In this document: piece by piece, positions 10,301 through 16,362 of the stretch
Numbering within the stretch: position 1 is the first letter of the stretch
Layout of the letters: every line of letters starts with the position of its first letter
Assembly: GCA_022841325.1 (NCBI GenBank)
Contig: JALHRS010000004.1
Location: forward strand, 85,021-137,273
Direction of reading: 5' to 3'
Source of the DNA: Lysobacterales bacterium
Lineage (GTDB): Bacteria; Pseudomonadota; Gammaproteobacteria; Xanthomonadales; SZUA-5
DNA length: 52,253 bases
Translations under genes and position numbers: made by a program
Notes under the pieces: model-generated
What the model saw: only the letters and a program-made list of their open reading frames with translations
What the model was told of the DNA's origin: nothing
Database searches by the model: none

Positions 10301-10373
10301 GGCGGCCACCACTGATCTGGAATCCGTGCGTGACTGGCGTCTTCCCTGCATAAACAATGACTTGTCCACTCAT
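4359..10373 (-). CDS. Giant unknown protein (2004 aa), middle gene of hydrolase operon
   Basis: A 2004-aa protein of unknown function, starting MSGQVIVYAGKTPVTHG at an ATG preceded by GAGGAAG, 15 bp after the stop of the hydrolase gene. No signal peptide is visible. Three zones can be seen: a beta-rich N-terminal zone to about residue 1100, holding the HDGTEVSYQG motif shared with the next giant protein; a long Ala/Glu/Gln-rich helical, probably coiled-coil zone, about 1105-1560; and a beta-rich C-terminal zone, about 1665-2004, with glycine-rich amphipathic strands including FAIFVAFLGGGGWLEV and ending near VRISRFFKVRFSTG. The C-terminal zone resembles, from memory, the tails of DUF6603-type giant bacterial proteins; that is not verified. 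Tight spacing with both neighbours argues that the three products work together. Confidence 0.88.
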   Translation of the reverse strand: MSGQVIVYAGKTPVTHGFQISGGRLVPLDGAPTKLGNLRRLEFYTTGNILALAIEPYFGKEDASDSTLALVDGVLQLKLWSLLRFASDTNRHPLLATLGRTSETDSTRIAASSLLSVDNLASAFGLTKGEGADWRGGEADVYRPPGGVARQLTPALCGADPFDKTEYDGSWQTPQGDPNTKIQLIARSVRRDNESDALLLGLQAPLLRKKTVFVAGIEDRFDRLRNIRSRTIAQIQSAELFEYHQKRLGLATEWIEIESEAGAADIVEQTIISPLSLALNALRGSSGLSCVTAHQTAKTRLRWRCRPRRWLSLGTELERNEFECEPGFALRQPYLKQEKTGDGRFPLIRAHDGTEVSYQGRIVNPAAAVPSSTLLSTSPEDALRALLSVDDYSAKAQTLNLAITATTLPRQTVRIGSMDLRLGSIEKSAISRKAAAVVRLDFQGYRIGSQATEPLALRAGRVVLFNWPVLAITPGTSDPLPDEDRAGAGEEDPVLLFPSGAISDDQVVALLQSEENWEQGKDRRFEISLTPVAAPTGPAKPMLLIDPSRLFIAELPASELASSRSGRADGELAYYSESVEGPRWRMVFDNQELARSLRLPPQVLGEEMEKGGTPPTIAPGALLDYRLSPPAQVALTLGNNQNLQDAIWNWRQVFGYPGQRAPGATLVSSRFELLYGMQVTIDGGLTPGSVRWVEAFARRGDFNPPIDRDLIEHGASNDPRRAARRRRADSWLSGSSLLAQRPAALELAIDDARAADGESLPRAVLDRGVRFTLRSSADLKYPVGERPAGSHAPDGALKGGVAWPFESRAVYEEVWARPNPASTSASLAEPVLTALGGFGEFKAGFALDKTIIRGRTALGRNEIVAVERIGRIAVYWHRAKHVIVYERSTLPSEQMRCEQPRHEGRPVLRKVAEYIEILQPERLYPEDPETDLRTIGPFRGVRFVSTRINVQGRWGQDDAQGVLIPLWNEHADPRLFPKPEVLALLAGPPDADLPEVSAGFTEPQNLYFFSATDPQLDADTDRWPAFSGIDYIDRPVPLPDTLPNMGENGDESLPNAPLVPAGFERVTHRIDAQRATNLLAERSAATLAAPLQTLTVTRGRLRPSAADPTPTTLARMTDLCRQSHELASEIASAARDRSTQLRESFEQKKKSLIGLLDQSAQPIAEALAKLRTIAGNSGGQTLCAPLKRHCTDYLERQRLGLRTALASRIQAILQLFDGEASIAVESIDREIRQAIAALHEARSVQLQMPLERAVGHGLEAIETAVVDANTAIIALQKEALATYDAGEKAILAVIGDIAQRTAEIARFQAAVHNQLQQLSQALPTPPPIAGRAIAGLQQMLAAVRRELDKLDPAGSEASIRQTLQDGRAVWFGAQGPFAVAQLATERFESIATAWMAAAVAPGFELNAWAARCIERISEHVTAVAQGGQVQMADLRAAMNAASASLMQAIDQAFAAGTTDLLVRIESLCSDFAQLLAPLGQLKDAADRLLGSAIAKLRGQLDAIDFDQPAQEIERVAAIAERWLSDQATGARELIEAFDEKLRRLGQAPSFADPDSTLRLIRAVGAGPLLPEMRFNRERIAYFFDDARNAIKSSPMAALINRAGADLKAFGVRLPTSELADQLIPGALSKFDLDKILPDFAGVREVFRAISMPDILPEDLIVKHGFDKESQSAWLDASIDIELASKGTMFEFQPLKLALLERARFEAHSRLRIALDGSSQKSVSAAITADWQLEISGQPLVTFRQTALRFENGRLRFDLKPEQIELNQLIAWMGDAVRAFGSEEDGFRLELLTESGRPVGLRALLDLPIPATGAGAVSIVGLSLGARFELRVHPEFRIGVGLNLARESMPFAIFVAFLGGGGWLEVDVDYVPSSQQLASTVSLGISAGAGAALNLGPMRGSVVLLLSVRGSYRSNQGGLTLALSLLLRGHATVWGWLHIDVAVMLVLTYGANRSLVGTGQISVTVRISRFFKVRFSTGVKYTFAKGSGQRAMSKSDARAKLARAA

Positions 10374-10388
10374 GGCAAACTTCCTCGC

Positions 10389-11471
10389 TCAAAGGTCGGC
10401 AATGGCGCGTTCAACCAGACGTGCTTCGTCTTCACGGCGTCGCAGCAGGCCGCCCAGACCTTTGCCCTGCCAGATCCGCTTCATTGAGCGCAACTGTGCG
10501 GCAATGCCGCGCAGGCGTTCTGCGGCCTCCATGTCCGCATCACAGAGCGCGCGAATCTCGCGCATCTCGCGCCGCCGATCTTCGCCAGGCTTGTCGACCA
10601 ACGAGGCGCCGCGATTGAGCACCAGCGACAGCAGCGCGCCCTGCGCGCGTGGCGGCAGCCGCCGCGCCTTGGGAAAAGCGCGCAAGGTATCGCTCCATGC
10701 GGCATCGATCATGACTTCGACGAACACCGCCAGCGATGCCGATTGGCTGATCCGAATCGACTTCAGCGACAGCGCCAGAGCCTGTGCGTCTGGGCCAATG
10801 CGTCCGATAGCCACGCTGAGACGCTGCATCTCATCTGTCGCCAGATGGGCCTGCCAGGCACTCTCGAACTGATCGCGCGTGCGATAGCCGAGGTCATAGC
10901 CGTAGCCAATGGTGATGCCCGAACGACCGCCAGGCCATTTGCCGGGCTGATTGACCCCTTCGTGCTCGAGAATGAGCGCTTGAGCATCGGGGTGAAGTTC
11001 ATAAGCCGACGCCGATGAGCCAGTACCCGCAACAGCGGCCAGCGCTGGCGTCGTTGCCGGCACGATGGCTGCAGCTGGCTTGGCCATTGCGAGACGCTCA
11101 GTGTCATCGCGCACCACACGGAGCAGATCGTCGCCGCTGTCGCGAATCCTGATTCGGGCCGCCCTCGACAGAATGATGCAGCCATTCGAAGCTGTTCCCG
11201 GTGCCGCGATGCTGTCACCGTGGATCAGGAAGCCACTCCGCAGTGGCTTGCACATGAAGTTGCCGGGATCAGGATCGAGCGGCAGCGTGACCGGCGTGGG
11301 ATTGTTTCTTTGGGCGCGGATGCGATAGCCGCCGCGCGGTAAAGGTCCCAGGTCCTTCACGCATTGAGAGGCCGGATTGTTCTTGTGCGGGTCCTTGCCC
11401 GCGTATCCCGTCTCCAACTGGGCGCCCTGCGGATCGAACATCGCGCCCGTTTCCTGCACATATATCCACAT
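10389..11471 (-). CDS. Two-domain peptidoglycan hydrolase: Tlde1/DUF2778 plus lysozyme-like
   Basis: The 360-aa product has two recognisable domains. Residues 1-120 match the DUF2778/Tlde1 family (L,D-transpeptidase fold; type VI effectors that cut or exchange peptidoglycan stems): NNP at 31-33, LGPLPRGGY at 41-49, FLIHGDS at 81-87 and the catalytic-type ASNGC at 94-98. An Ala/Pro-rich linker (about 131-156) leads to a lysozyme-like domain of the T4/pesticin class, with the general-acid motif EHEG (169-172) and GITIGYGYDLGY (185-196), where T187 aligns with the catalytic threonine. There is no signal peptide. ATG at 11471 is chosen because CGGAG lies 6 bp upstream; longer in-frame starts lack support. 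First gene of a three-gene operon with two giant proteins. It may be a secreted antibacterial effector, but no obvious periplasmic immunity gene is adjacent. Confidence 0.85.
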   Translation of the reverse strand: MWIYVQETGAMFDPQGAQLETGYAGKDPHKNNPASQCVKDLGPLPRGGYRIRAQRNNPTPVTLPLDPDPGNFMCKPLRSGFLIHGDSIAAPGTASNGCIILSRAARIRIRDSGDDLLRVVRDDTERLAMAKPAAAIVPATTPALAAVAGTGSSASAYELHPDAQALILEHEGVNQPGKWPGGRSGITIGYGYDLGYRTRDQFESAWQAHLATDEMQRLSVAIGRIGPDAQALALSLKSIRISQSASLAVFVEVMIDAAWSDTLRAFPKARRLPPRAQGALLSLVLNRGASLVDKPGEDRRREMREIRALCDADMEAAERLRGIAAQLRSMKRIWQGKGLGGLLRRREDEARLVERAIADL

Positions 11472-11718
11472 GAGCGGCTCCGGTTTGCCCTTTCGTCGCG
11501 AAAAGGAGGGTCGCGCGCAGGTTTTGTCGCGGTTCATGATGTAAATCAGTGTATCTGCGTAGTTCGGTCTTGTTTTGCCCTGACGCGTACTGAGGCGGCG
11601 CACGCGCCGGCGCGGCTGAGCCTGGCTTTCCCCGGTGATGGCGACGGGGCCCGGAAAGACACTGAAGCGCGGGCACGCCATACTTCAGGGCTCTTGTTGT
11701 CCGCCCCCATCGCTGCTC

Positions 11719-12345
11719 ATGGCCAAACTCTATTTCTACTACTCGGCGATGAACGCCGGTAAGACCACGGTCTTGCTGCAAAGCGCCCACAATTACACCG
11801 AGCGCGGGATGCGTACGCGCATCTACACGCCGCGTCTGGACAACCGCTTCGGCGTGGGTCAGGTGCGTTCGCGCATCGGCCTGGTGGCTGAGGGCCATGT
11901 GTTCGATGCTGAGGACGATCTGCTGAAGCGCGCGCAGGCTGATATCGCCGAACACGGCGAGCTGCACTGCGTGCTGGTCGACGAGGCCCAGTTTCTGAGC
12001 AAGGCGCAGGTCTGGCAGCTGACCGATATCGTCGACAAGCTCAACATTCCGGTGCTGGCCTACGGTCTGCGCACCGATTTTCAGGGCGAGCTGTTCGAGG
12101 GCAGCCAGTACCTGCTGGCCTGGGCCGATTCGATCAGCGAGATCAAGACCATCTGCCACACCGGGCGCAAGGCCACGATGGTGGTGCGTGTGGACGACAG
12201 CGGCCGCGCCGTGACCCAGGGCGCGCAGGTCGAGATCGGCGGCAACGAGCGTTATGTCTCGGTGTCGCGGGCCGAGTTCAAGCGCGTGTTTGATGGCGAG
12301 GGCGCGATTCCGCTGAAGCAGGGCAATCTGTTTGGGGAATCCTGA
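11719..12345 (+). CDS. tdk: Thymidine kinase (type II)
   Basis: Salvage enzyme phosphorylating thymidine to dTMP with ATP. The 208-aa protein aligns along its length with E. coli Tdk: the P-loop region [13 protein letters not shown] (residues 5-17), [28 protein letters not shown] and [18 protein letters not shown] at 11719 is preferred over an upstream in-frame start because [15 protein letters not shown] is the family N-terminus. Two of the zinc-site cysteines of E. coli Tdk are replaced: TICHTG in place of TICFCG, and VSVSR in place of VSVCR, so a structural zinc is probably absent. I recall the same form in xanthomonads. It is divergent from the hydrolase operon, with 247 bp between them. 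Confidence 0.95.
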   Translation: MAKLYFYYSAMNAGKTTVLLQSAHNYTERGMRTRIYTPRLDNRFGVGQVRSRIGLVAEGHVFDAEDDLLKRAQADIAEHGELHCVLVDEAQFLSKAQVWQLTDIVDKLNIPVLAYGLRTDFQGELFEGSQYLLAWADSISEIKTICHTGRKATMVVRVDDSGRAVTQGAQVEIGGNERYVSVSRAEFKRVFDGEGAIPLKQGNLFGES

Positions 12346-12411
12346 CGGGCGAGGCCGGTGGGGGTCCCGGTCGCCCCTGGCGGTGCGCTCATTCGCGCAT
12401 CAAACCGTGGA

Positions 12412-12491
12412 AGTAGGTCACGTTGACCCGAAGGGTCTACGTGACAGCTGCGTCAGTCACGTCGGCCGCTACGCGGCCAAGATGGCACCTA
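12412..12491. repeat. REPIN-like paired palindrome
   Basis: A pair of inverted REP-like units: GTAGGTCACGTTGACCC and GGGTCTACGTGAC form one hairpin, and GTCACGTCGGCCGC and GCGGCCAAGATGGCACCTAC the second, so the whole element is also a large imperfect palindrome. The same family occurs at 16051-16133 (full pair), 49260-49296 and 50972-51005 (single units). It lies in the tdk downstream spacer (12346-12606), which has no gene. Confidence 0.7.
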
Positions 12492-12570
12492 CATGAAAAT
12501 CAAAGACGTGCGGCATTTTTGGTGAGGGCGGCGATTGCCTGCGATCGATGGCGCGCGGCGCTTGCGAAGC

Positions 12571-12596
12571 GTCGCGGACAAAGTCCGCTCCCACGG
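12571..12596 (-). repeat. REP unit, TGGGAGCGGAC family
   Basis: Read on the minus strand it is TGGGAGCGGACTTTGTCCGC, a 6-bp stem (GCGGAC/GTCCGC) after a conserved GTGGGA head. Related units sit at 39741-39795 and 47879-47905. This one lies 11 bp downstream of the stop codon of the 12607-13263 gene. Confidence 0.65.
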
Positions 12597-12606
12597 GTCA
12601 GCGCAG

Positions 12607-13263
12607 CTACGCCAGCCAGGCCGGGATCTGCTGCCAGAAGCGTTGCTGGGCCGGTGTGGGCTTGGCCGGTGGTCGTTGTGCCAGGCGCTGCAGATCGTCC
12701 ACGGTATCGAGATCGCAATGGCTTTCCAGCTGGATCAGCGGCAGTCCCTGGCCGACCTGATCGAGGAAGCGCATGGCGGTATCCGGGGCGCCGTAGGGCA
12801 CGCCGGACCAGTCGTAGTGGGACAGATCGGCATTGCTGCCGAACAGCACGAAGCCGCCATCCTCGGCCAGCGAGATCACGCGGGCAAGATCGTGTTCCAG
12901 CGCATGGCAGGCGTCGGCAATCTGCCAGGCATTGATGGCCGGCGCATCGGCACCCAGCAGGATGGCGCCCTGGTGCCTTTGCAGCAGGGCCTCGTAGACC
13001 GCGCTCATGCGGGCGCCGAGATCAGCGTCGGGCTGCACCAGCACCGGCCACTCGCCCCATGCGGCTGCGCCTTCGGCTTCGGCTACGGCCCAGTAGGGTT
13101 GCAACGAGCAGCGCATGGAGGCCTGGCTGACGCTCTCGCGCACGCAGGCGACGCTGGCGCGGTAGACGGCCAATGCCGCATCAGCGCCGATCGTAGCTGC
13201 CAATCGGGTCTTGACCGGACTCAGGGCCGAGGTCTTCACGAATACCGCCAGGCCGATGCTCAT
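12607..13263 (-). CDS. DUF2064/TIGR04282-type glycosyltransferase
   Basis: A 218-aa GT-A fold protein of the DUF2064 (TIGR04282) family. Family features visible: the N-terminal VFVKTSALSPVKTRLAATIG, corresponding to the nucleotide-sugar loop of CofC/MobA-like transferases; LLGADAPAI at about 102-110 in the acidic-motif position; and EDGGFVLFG. The ATG at 13263 overlaps the stop of the upstream glycosyltransferase by 4 bp, so the two are translationally coupled. TIGR04282 and TIGR04283 proteins often occur as adjacent pairs and were first named for arsenosugar clusters, but many pairs are unrelated to arsenic and no other arsenic gene is seen here. Donor and acceptor are unknown. Confidence 0.85.
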   Translation of the reverse strand: MSIGLAVFVKTSALSPVKTRLAATIGADAALAVYRASVACVRESVSQASMRCSLQPYWAVAEAEGAAAWGEWPVLVQPDADLGARMSAVYEALLQRHQGAILLGADAPAINAWQIADACHALEHDLARVISLAEDGGFVLFGSNADLSHYDWSGVPYGAPDTAMRFLDQVGQGLPLIQLESHCDLDTVDDLQRLAQRPPAKPTPAQQRFWQQIPAWLA

Positions 13264-13973
13264 CGCGATCTGGACTCCTGCCAGGCTTGCGTCCAGGTCA
13301 GCCGCTGGTGCCGCAAGGTGGTCAGCAACCAGCCCTGATCACGGTATTTGCGGGCGCTGGTGCCGAGCGGCGCCGGAATGCGTCTGATTGGAATACCGCT
13401 GCGGCGGGCTTGCCAGATCAAGGCGTGATCTTCGCCATAGGAACGCGACTCGTCGAAGCAACCGAGTTCGTAAAAGCAATGGCGCCGCAATACCAGCCCC
13501 TGATCGCCGAAGGGCAATCCGAGCTTGCGGCTGCGCCAGTTGGCCGCGGCGGCTGTCAGCCCCATCAGCGCCGGTCCGTCGTTGAGGAATTTCAGATCGA
13601 AGTAGCCGATGGCGTCCTCGCCGCGGGCGACAAACTCGGCCAGGGCCTGAAGCGTGGCGGCCTCAGGTCGGCTGTCGGCGTGCATGAACCAGAGCCAGTC
13701 GCTGTCGATGCCGGCGGCGCCGGCATTCTGCTGACGTGCTCTCCCGCGACTGGATTCAGTCCAGCGTTCGTTCAGTGCTCGCGGGCGCGCTTGCAGATCG
13801 CCGTGCGCGAAGACCAGACGGCGTTCCAGCTTCGGGGCCAGTCGATCCAGCACTCCCAGCAGTTCGCGCCAGCTGCGATCACCCGGGCCTACCGGAATGA
13901 CCACCGCCACGGTCTCCAGCTCGGAGTATCCAGTCCCGGTCGCATCGCGAGTCTCGTGCGCCGAGTCCCGCAT
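13260..13973 (-). CDS. Family 2 glycosyltransferase (TIGR04283-like)
   Basis: A 237-aa family 2 glycosyltransferase. It has the usual first strand VETVAVVIPVGPGD-like region (about residues 20-32), the metal-binding FMHADSRP loop (the DXD equivalent), and QGLVLRRHCFYELGCFDES followed by GEDHALIWQARR, where the ED pair is the acceptor-side catalytic motif. This order matches TIGR04283. The start at 13973 lies 5 bp after the metJ stop, with a GGAG inside the end of metJ, so translation of the two is probably coupled. It overlaps the next gene by 4 bp. The metJ linkage suggests MetJ and the two transferases share a transcript; why is unclear. Confidence 0.85.
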   Translation of the reverse strand: MRDSAHETRDATGTGYSELETVAVVIPVGPGDRSWRELLGVLDRLAPKLERRLVFAHGDLQARPRALNERWTESSRGRARQQNAGAAGIDSDWLWFMHADSRPEAATLQALAEFVARGEDAIGYFDLKFLNDGPALMGLTAAAANWRSRKLGLPFGDQGLVLRRHCFYELGCFDESRSYGEDHALIWQARRSGIPIRRIPAPLGTSARKYRDQGWLLTTLRHQRLTWTQAWQESRSR

Positions 13974-13978
13974 GAGGC

Positions 13979-14218
13979 TTACTCCGGTCGTGCCAGTTCC
14001 TCGTCCGTGGGCAGTGGCTGACCGGTGTAGGCGTGCAGAAAGGCCTCGGTCAGCAATTCCGAGATGGTTCCATGACGCAACTTCTTGATTTGCCGACGAG
14101 TGCGCTCGTCCGTGAGGATCTTGAGCACGTGCACCGGGATGGTCACGGTGATCTTCTTCGTCGCCTCGGCGCGCTTGCCGCGCTCGATGTACGGATTGAC
14201 GAACTTGTTCTTGGCCAT
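13979..14218 (-). CDS. metJ: Methionine repressor MetJ
   Basis: Ribbon-helix-helix repressor that binds tandem met boxes with S-adenosylmethionine as corepressor. The 79-aa product matches E. coli MetJ through its core: KKITVTIP (residues 21-28, the DNA-contacting beta strand), [20 protein letters not shown] (31-50) and [18 protein letters not shown] (53-70). It ends soon after, about 25 residues short of the E. coli protein, so the C-terminal extension is missing. The ATG at 14218 is preferred over one 12 bp upstream because the latter's codons form a GGAGG Shine-Dalgarno 5 bp before 14218. Its likely operator lies about 360 bp away in front of metY (14581-14604); no met box was seen immediately upstream of metJ itself. 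Confidence 0.95.
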   Translation of the reverse strand: MAKNKFVNPYIERGKRAEATKKITVTIPVHVLKILTDERTRRQIKKLRHGTISELLTEAFLHAYTGQPLPTDEELARPE

Positions 14219-14353
14219 TCCACCCTCCATTCGCGCCGAAGGCTACTGGCTTGCGCGGCTGCGGTCCAGCGGCGAGGCGATCCAGGGCGTGGCGGGGGCG
14301 GGGCAGTCACAGGGCACACCCAAGCCCTTGCGTTTGCTGGCGGGGAAGAGCTT

Positions 14354-14457
14354 CAACGCGGAGAACGCGGAGGATCGCGGAGAACGCGGAGAGAAGCACA
14401 GCGTCATTTAAGAGGCTTTCCTCTGCGTTCTCTGCGCCACTCTGCGTTCTCCGCGAT
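14354..14457. repeat. Purine-rich 9-bp-period repeat, inverted pair
   Basis: Left arm built of AACGCGGAG-like 9-mers (14354-14394) and right arm of CTCTGCGTT-like units (14418-14457), which are inverted versions of each other. The same family appears at 37702-38070, 49097-49216, 50749-50952 and 52060-52110. It lies in the metJ-metY spacer (14219-14634), which otherwise holds only the metY promoter and met boxes. Confidence 0.7.
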
Positions 14458-14508
14458 CGGCTTCTGGCCACAAGGCTCGGTGGTTCCCGGTCTTCGCGGG
14501 CGCAGTGA

Positions 14509-15957
<1,449 letters not shown>

Positions 15958-15959
15958 AG

Positions 15960-16350
15960 CGGGAAAAGGGGAGAAGGAAAATGGAAAAGGGGAAGAGCCT
16001 GTCCCCGCTTCGACTGCCTGATCCCCGCCCGCGGGCCATGAACTCGCCGACGTAGGTCATGTTGTCCGCGTCAGCGGACTACGTGACATCGAGTTGCGTC
16101 ACGTAGCTCGCTACGCGAGCAACGTGACCTACAACGGCAAGTCAATAACTGACGATAGGGGTTCATGGAGAGGAGCGAAGCGACGAAGCAATCCAACGCT
16201 TTTTGTAGCTGTACGTCTGGATTGCTTCCCCGGATCAGATCCGGGGGAAGCAATGCCTCCTCCTCGGAGCGCTGACGCCGGCACCGACGCAAACCCGCTC
16301 TTCCATTTTCCCTTTTCCTTTTTCCTTTTTCCTATTCCCCTTTCCCATTC
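15960..16350. repeat. Composite repeat block between metY and metX-hom
   Basis: The 405-bp spacer has no gene. It is bounded by inverted purine/pyrimidine arms: 15960-15996 (GGGAAAAGGGGAGAAGG...) and 16299-16350, whose complement begins GGGAAAGGGGAATAGG; the right arm contains TTTTTCC repeated at a 7-bp period. Inside are the REPIN-like pair 16051-16133 and a second nested palindrome at 16160-16250, with GAAGCAATCC / GGATTGCTTC arms and a GCTTCCCCGGATC stem. The right arm ends about 12 bp before the next start codon. Confidence 0.65.
16051..16133. repeat. REPIN-like paired palindrome
   Basis: The best-preserved copy of the family at 12412-12491: GTAGGTCATGTTGTCCG...CGGACTACGTGAC, a 12-bp spacer, then GTCACGTAGCTCG...CGAGCAACGTGACCTAC. 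Each half is a hairpin and the halves are inverted copies of each other, as in REPINs (paired REP sequences moved by RAYT transposases). No RAYT gene is in the window. Confidence 0.75.
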
Positions 16351-16362
16351 TCCCAAGCCGCC

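Noticed and set aside
14219..14230. Longer metJ start (MEGG extension)
   Set aside because: Those codons form the GGAGG ribosome binding site for the ATG at 14218, and the extension has no counterpart in MetJ.
16208..16217. Met box in front of metX-hom (GTACGTCT)
   Set aside because: A single 6-of-8 match without a tandem partner, 150 bp upstream inside a repeat; MetJ needs at least two adjacent boxes.
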